Source of the DNA: Bradyrhizobium sp. RD5-C2
GTDB lineage: Bacteria > Pseudomonadota > Alphaproteobacteria > Rhizobiales > Xanthobacteraceae
DNA: 64,000 nt
NCBI RefSeq assembly: GCF_019972155.1
Contig: NZ_BOVL01000009.1
Location: 46,060-110,059 of the forward strand
Direction of reading: 5' to 3'
Under the pieces are notes generated by a model. It made no database searches. It worked only from the letters and a program-made list of their open reading frames with translations, and had not been told where the DNA came from. The translations under genes and the position numbers were made by a program. This document shows positions 60,067-64,000 of this stretch, in pieces. Within the stretch, counting starts at the first letter, position 1. Each line of letters starts with the position of its first letter.

Positions 60067-61134
60067 ATGCGCATCGCGCAGGTTGCCCCGCTGACGGAGG
60101 CTGTTCCCCCCAAGCTCTACGGCGGCACCGAACGGGTCGTGCACTGGCTGACCGAAGAACTTGTAACACTTGGACATGACGTGACGTTGTTCGCCAGCGG
60201 CGACTCCCAGACCTCCGCGAAGCTCGACGCGACCTGGCCGAAGGCACTGCGCCTCGACGGCTCCGTCCGCGACCCCAATGCGCTGCACATGGTGATGCTG
60301 GAGCGCGTGCGGCAGAAAGCCGACGACGACGAATTCGACTTCCTGCATTTCCATCTCGACTATTACCCGTGGTCGCTGTTCGCGCGGCAGCCGACGCCGT
60401 TCGTGACCACGCTGCACGGACGGCTCGACCTGCCGGAGCACCAACCCGTCTTCAACACCTTCTCCAAGATCCCGGTGATCTCGATCTCCAATGCCCAGCG
60501 GCGGCCGGTGCCTCAGGCGCACTGGGTGCGCACCATCCATCACGGTCTGCCGGAGAATTTGCTGACGCCGCAACCGGCCAAACAATCCTATCTCGCCGTG
60601 CTCGGGCGCATCGCGCCGGAGAAAGGCGTCGATCGCGCGATCAAGATCGCGATCCGCTGCGGCATTCCGCTGAAGATCGCAGCCAAGGTCGATCGCGCCG
60701 ACCAGGAATATTACGACGAGTTGATCAAGCCGCTGATCACCAGCAACCCGCTGGTCGAGTTCATCGGCGAGATCAGCGACCGCGAGAAGCCGGATTTTCT
60801 CAGCGGCGCGATCGGGCTGCTGGTTCCCATCGACTGGCCGGAGCCGTTCGGCCTCGTGATGATCGAAGCGATGGCCTGCGGCACGCCCGTGATTGCGTAT
60901 AACCGCGGTTCGGTGCCGGAGATCATCGAGGACGGTCTGACCGGCTTCATCGTCGAGGACGAAATCAGCGCGGTCGCTTCCGTGGGCCGGCTCTCGACGC
61001 TCAACCGCGATGCGATCCGCAAGCAGTTCGAGACCCGCTTCACCGCGCGCCGCATGGCGCTCGACTATCTCGCCGCCTATCGCAGCCTGATGGAAGCCAA
61101 GCCGCGCTTCAAGCTGGTGGCGAGCGCGGAATAG
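60067..61134 (+). CDS. GT4-family glycosyltransferase
   Basis: A 355-residue GT-B enzyme. The N-terminal half starts MRIAQVAPLTEAVPPKLYGG and has FDFLHFHLDYYPW. The C-terminal half has the donor-site motifs YLAVLGRIAPEKGVDRAIKI, PIDWPEPFGLVMIEAMACGT and EDGLTGFIVED. The E-x7-E pattern is present (EPFGLVMIE). It transfers an unknown sugar. The ATG follows GGAGACGGAGAA. An EcfG-like promoter suggests induction under general stress. Confidence 0.9.
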   Translation: MRIAQVAPLTEAVPPKLYGGTERVVHWLTEELVTLGHDVTLFASGDSQTSAKLDATWPKALRLDGSVRDPNALHMVMLERVRQKADDDEFDFLHFHLDYYPWSLFARQPTPFVTTLHGRLDLPEHQPVFNTFSKIPVISISNAQRRPVPQAHWVRTIHHGLPENLLTPQPAKQSYLAVLGRIAPEKGVDRAIKIAIRCGIPLKIAAKVDRADQEYYDELIKPLITSNPLVEFIGEISDREKPDFLSGAIGLLVPIDWPEPFGLVMIEAMACGTPVIAYNRGSVPEIIEDGLTGFIVEDEISAVASVGRLSTLNRDAIRKQFETRFTARRMALDYLAAYRSLMEAKPRFKLVASAE

Positions 61135-61434
61135 CCGTTGCAGCGGCCGATCGAATGATCCGGCGGGCCGGCCGGCACCCTCTGTGCCGGTCCATCGGTC
61201 ATTCGATTGTCAATAATACCGCCGCATCCGCCGGCAACTCCCACGCAGCGGAGCGGTTCACACGCGCGCGTCGCGCGATTGCTGCGACGCACCAGTCGCA
61301 ATGCGTTTCCCGTGAGCCCGGCTGATATCGCCTTTGCGATTGCCGAATTACGTGCTCTTATGCTTCCCGCGCAAGCAAAAAATAATAAGCGAGCGGACGG
61401 AGCAACCGAGCCGCAGTCGCACAGGGGGAACGCC
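61135..61434. other. 300-bp intergenic region with stem-loop
   Basis: Near the GT4 stop, an outer repeat ATCGAATGA/TCATTCGAT (61150-61158, 61199-61207) encloses an inner stem CCGGCAC-N5-GTGCCGG (61172-61190). This is probably the GT4 transcript end. The remaining 225 bp carry no gene; an A+T-rich AAAAAATAATAAGC stretch near 61380 precedes the binding-protein gene. Confidence 0.5.
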
Positions 61435-62688
61435 ATGACAGGGGACCGCAAGCCGTCGGCCATTAATAATGCCGCGCCGACCAAAGCCTCACGGACAAAG
61501 CTGAACCGCCGCAAATTCCTGGTCAAAACCGGCGGGGTGCTCGCGGCCGGCGCATTCGGCGCCGTCCCGCTGCGCGGCTGGGCCGCCGACCCGATCAATA
61601 TCGGCGCGCTCTATCCGAGCACCGGCGGCATGGCGCAGATCGGCGTCGGCTGCGTTGCAGCAGCGAAGCTCGCCGTCGACATGGTCAACGAGGCCGGCGG
61701 CATCAAGTCGCTCGGCGGCGCCAAGCTCAACCTCATCGTCTCCGATGTGCAGAGCGACACCACGGTGACGCGCACCGAGACCGACCGGCTCATCACCGGC
61801 AACAAGCTGTCAGCGATCCACGGCTGCTACGCCAGCGCGCTGACCTTGATCGCAAGCGAAGTCTGCGAGCGCGCTCACGTTCCGATCATCACAGGATCGA
61901 GCTCCGACCAGCTCAACAAGGGACGCACCTACACCTTCACGCCGTTCGCGCGCGCCTCGCAATTCGCCAAGGCGCAGTTGCAGATGGCCAAGCTGGTCAG
62001 CGACCAGGCCAAGGTCGCCGTCATCTTCGAGAACACCGCATTCGGCACCTCGACCTCGAACGGGCTGAAGGAGCTGGCGCCCGGCGAAGGCGTCGAGATC
62101 GTGATGTTCGAGCCCTACTCGGCCGGCTTCACCGATGCGAGCCCGCTGATCAACAAGGTCAAGGCTTCCGGCGCCAATGCACTGTTCTCGCTGTCCTATC
62201 TCAACGACCTGATTCTGATCGTGCGCACCGTGAAGCAGGTCGGGCTCAACATCGCGATCAATGGCGGCTCGGGCGGCTTCGTGATGCCGGACTTCTACAA
62301 GAATGTCGGCAAGGCGGCCGAAGGCCTGCAGGGCGTCGCGCACTGGAACCACGACGTCAACGACGATGCGCAGAAGGTCAACGCCGAGTTCAAGAAGCGC
62401 ACCGGCGAGTTCGCGTTCGAATATGCCGGCGGCCTGGTCGCGCAGACCTTCATGCTGGCCGACGCGCTGGAGCGCGCCGCATCCGCCGACCCGAAGAAGG
62501 TGCGCGAGGCGCTCTCGACGCTCGACGTTTCCTCGGGCTTTGCGGCGATGGCGCCCGGCGGCAAGGTGAAGTTCGGCCCCGACGGCAAGAACGTCTATGG
62601 CCGTCCGGTCGGCGTGCAGTGGCAGAATGCCGATCTTGCCAGCATCTTCCCCAAGGAAGACGCCCGCGCCCCGCTGATGAAGACCTGA
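61435..62688 (+). CDS. Branched-chain amino-acid/amide-type ABC binding protein
   Basis: A 417-residue periplasmic binding protein of the Leu/Ile/Val or amide group. A Tat-like leader (NRRKFLVKTGGVLAAGAFG) precedes the mature start DPINIGALYPSTGGMAQIG. The two-lobe LivK-type features AKLAVDMVNEAGGIKSLGGA and VICERAHVPIITGSSS-like segments are present. The ATG follows AGGGGGAA. Followed at 16 nt by livH-type and livM-type permeases. The ligand could be a branched-chain amino acid, urea or an amide. Confidence 0.9.
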   Translation: MTGDRKPSAINNAAPTKASRTKLNRRKFLVKTGGVLAAGAFGAVPLRGWAADPINIGALYPSTGGMAQIGVGCVAAAKLAVDMVNEAGGIKSLGGAKLNLIVSDVQSDTTVTRTETDRLITGNKLSAIHGCYASALTLIASEVCERAHVPIITGSSSDQLNKGRTYTFTPFARASQFAKAQLQMAKLVSDQAKVAVIFENTAFGTSTSNGLKELAPGEGVEIVMFEPYSAGFTDASPLINKVKASGANALFSLSYLNDLILIVRTVKQVGLNIAINGGSGGFVMPDFYKNVGKAAEGLQGVAHWNHDVNDDAQKVNAEFKKRTGEFAFEYAGGLVAQTFMLADALERAASADPKKVREALSTLDVSSGFAAMAPGGKVKFGPDGKNVYGRPVGVQWQNADLASIFPKEDARAPLMKT

Positions 62689-62704
62689 ACCGCGGTCGCA
62701 TCGC

Positions 62705-63574
62705 ATGTGGGAGACACTGGCCCAGGCTGTCATCAACGGCCTGCTCATCGGCGGCATCTATGCGCTGGTCAGCATCGGCGTCACGCTGATCTTCGGCGTG
62801 GTCAAGATCGTCAATTTCGCCCAGGGCGAGTTCGTGATGATCGGGATGTATATCTCGTTCTTTCTCGCCACCCAGTTCGGCATCGATCCACTGGTCTCGC
62901 TGGTCGTCTCGATGCCGGTGCTGTTCCTCGCCGGCGTCCTGATCCAGCACTTCCTGATCCGCAGGGTGCTCGGGCCGAACGACATGCCGCAGATCTTCCT
63001 GACCTTCGCGCTGTCGCTATTGCTGCTGAATCTCTCGCTGATGCTGTTCAGCGCGAATTACCGCACCGTCCACACCTCCTATTCGGATGAAGCGTGGCAC
63101 ATCGGCGGGCTGTACATCCCGGTGGCGAAGCTGATCGCCTTCGCGGTCGCGATGGCGCTCAGCGGGCTGCTCTGGGTGTTCCTGCACACCACCGATCTCG
63201 GTCGTGCTATGCGCGCGGCATCGCAGAACCGCGACGTCGCGATGCTGATGGGGATCAATCCCAACCGCGTGTTCGCGGTCGCGTTCGGCACCGCGCTGGC
63301 GCTCGCGGGTGCTGCCGGCTCGCTCTTGATGCCGTTCTATTCCGCCTATCCGTTCGTCGGCCAGGTGTTCGTGCTGATGGCATTCGTCGCGGTCGTGATG
63401 GGCACGCTCGGCAATGTGATGGGCGCGCTGGTCGCGAGCCTGATGATGGGCGTGGCGGAATCACTCGGCATCCAGTTCGTCGGCGCCGATTCCGGCCTGA
63501 TCGTGGTGTTTGCGCTGCTGCTGCTGACGCTCGCCTTCAGGCCGAGCGGGCTCGGCGCCAGGAGGGGCCGCTGA
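62705..63574 (+). CDS. Branched-chain amino-acid ABC permease (LivH type)
   Basis: A 289-residue permease with about eight membrane segments. Typical segments are GLLIGGIYALVSIGVTLIFG, VKIVNFAQGEFVMIGMY, DLGRAMRAASQNRDVAMLMG and VMGTLGNVMGALVASLMMGV. It pairs with the LivM-type permease whose start codon overlaps its stop (TGATG). Confidence 0.93.
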   Translation: MWETLAQAVINGLLIGGIYALVSIGVTLIFGVVKIVNFAQGEFVMIGMYISFFLATQFGIDPLVSLVVSMPVLFLAGVLIQHFLIRRVLGPNDMPQIFLTFALSLLLLNLSLMLFSANYRTVHTSYSDEAWHIGGLYIPVAKLIAFAVAMALSGLLWVFLHTTDLGRAMRAASQNRDVAMLMGINPNRVFAVAFGTALALAGAAGSLLMPFYSAYPFVGQVFVLMAFVAVVMGTLGNVMGALVASLMMGVAESLGIQFVGADSGLIVVFALLLLTLAFRPSGLGARRGR

Positions 63575-64000
63575 TGCAGACCTCAGGCAACATGAAATGG
63601 CTGTGGCTGGCGATCGGGGCCGTGGTCATGCTGGCCCTGCCGCAGCTCGTCACCTCGTCGTTTGCGATCGACATTCTCATCCGCATTCTGCTGTTCTCCT
63701 TCATCGGGGTCGCCTGGAACCTGATGGGCGGCTACGCCAAGCAGCTCTCGCTCGGGCACGCCGCCTATTTCGGGCTCGGCGCCTACACCTCGACCATCAT
63801 GCAGGTGAATTACGGCATCTCGCCCTGGATCGGGATGATCGCAGGCGGCATGGTCGCGATGCTGGCGAGCCTGCCGATCGGTTGGCTCTGCTTCCGCCTG
63901 CGCGGCCCCTATTTCACCATCGCCACCATCGCGACCGCCCAGGTGCTGATGCTGATCTTCCTGAAATTCCGCGACTTCGCCTGGGGCGCCGAAGGCACCA
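63574..64000 (+). CDS. Branched-chain amino-acid ABC permease (LivM type), partial
   Basis: The first 142 codons are present; the gene runs off the right edge. The reading starts MQTSGNMKWLWLAIGAVVML and has FIGVAWNLMGGYAKQLSLGH, AAYFGLGAYTSTIM and RLRGPYFTIATIATAQVL, all LivM hallmarks. The start overlaps the LivH stop by one nucleotide. The ATPases (LivG/LivF) presumably lie beyond the window. Confidence 0.93.
   Translation, partial: MQTSGNMKWLWLAIGAVVMLALPQLVTSSFAIDILIRILLFSFIGVAWNLMGGYAKQLSLGHAAYFGLGAYTSTIMQVNYGISPWIGMIAGGMVAMLASLPIGWLCFRLRGPYFTIATIATAQVLMLIFLKFRDFAWGAEGT

Overview
The window is a high-GC stretch of an alphaproteobacterial chromosome. It looks like Bradyrhizobium or a close relative. 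The evidence is a DctA-type symporter behind a consensus sigma-54 promoter, a nitrate importer followed by a Bradyrhizobium-type single-domain haemoglobin, many ABC importers and aromatic-catabolism genes, an EcfG-like promoter, and several short inverted-repeat elements of the kind scattered through Bradyrhizobium intergenic DNA. No rRNA, tRNA, IS element, prophage or CRISPR array was seen. The right edge cuts a branched-chain amino-acid permease gene.

Layout. 0-4 kb: a catabolic operon on the minus strand (zinc alcohol dehydrogenase, SDR, DadA-like FAD oxidase, polar amino-acid permease) with a candidate operator in front. 4.1-8.6 kb: a 1,501-residue autotransporter. 8.8-14.6 kb: EamA exporter, aldo/keto reductase, an aldehyde dehydrogenase divergent from a ModE-like regulator, and a class I glutamine amidotransferase. 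14.6-20.4 kb: an aromatic-acid module with DoxX, an AAHS-type transporter, gamma-resorcylate decarboxylase (all known metal ligands conserved), a divergent MarR regulator, an FAD monooxygenase and an SMP-30 protein. An intradiol (hydroxyquinol-type) dioxygenase at 24.5 kb could complete a resorcinol route. 20.5-24.4 kb: nrtA-nrtB-ATPase-globin behind a sigma-54-like promoter. 25.5-33.5 kb: serine hydrolase, HWE-type sensor kinase, dctA, a small protein, an XRE regulator, an L,D-transpeptidase and a secreted His-rich protein.

33.6-39.9 kb holds the most unusual locus: a NodU/CmcH-type carbamoyltransferase divergent from a four-gene block encoding a luciferase-like flavin monooxygenase, a DltA-like adenylating enzyme, a free-standing acyl carrier protein and a GNAT-like protein. 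This has the composition of a very small amino-acyl-carrier natural-product pathway that I do not recognise. 39.9-49.1 kb: isopropylmalate-dehydrogenase-like enzyme, zinc alcohol dehydrogenase, a complete five-gene Opp/Dpp importer and a CaiB/BaiF CoA-transferase. 49.2-61.1 kb: a carbohydrate and envelope region with a glycogen-synthase-like GlgA, a methyltransferase, a second L,D-transpeptidase, an MFS carrier, a PRC-barrel protein, an amylo-1,6-glucosidase-type enzyme, an ABC exporter and a GT4 glycosyltransferase behind an EcfG-like general-stress promoter. 61.4-64 kb: a Liv-type importer.

All assignments come from reading the translated sequence and motif positions; no database search was run.
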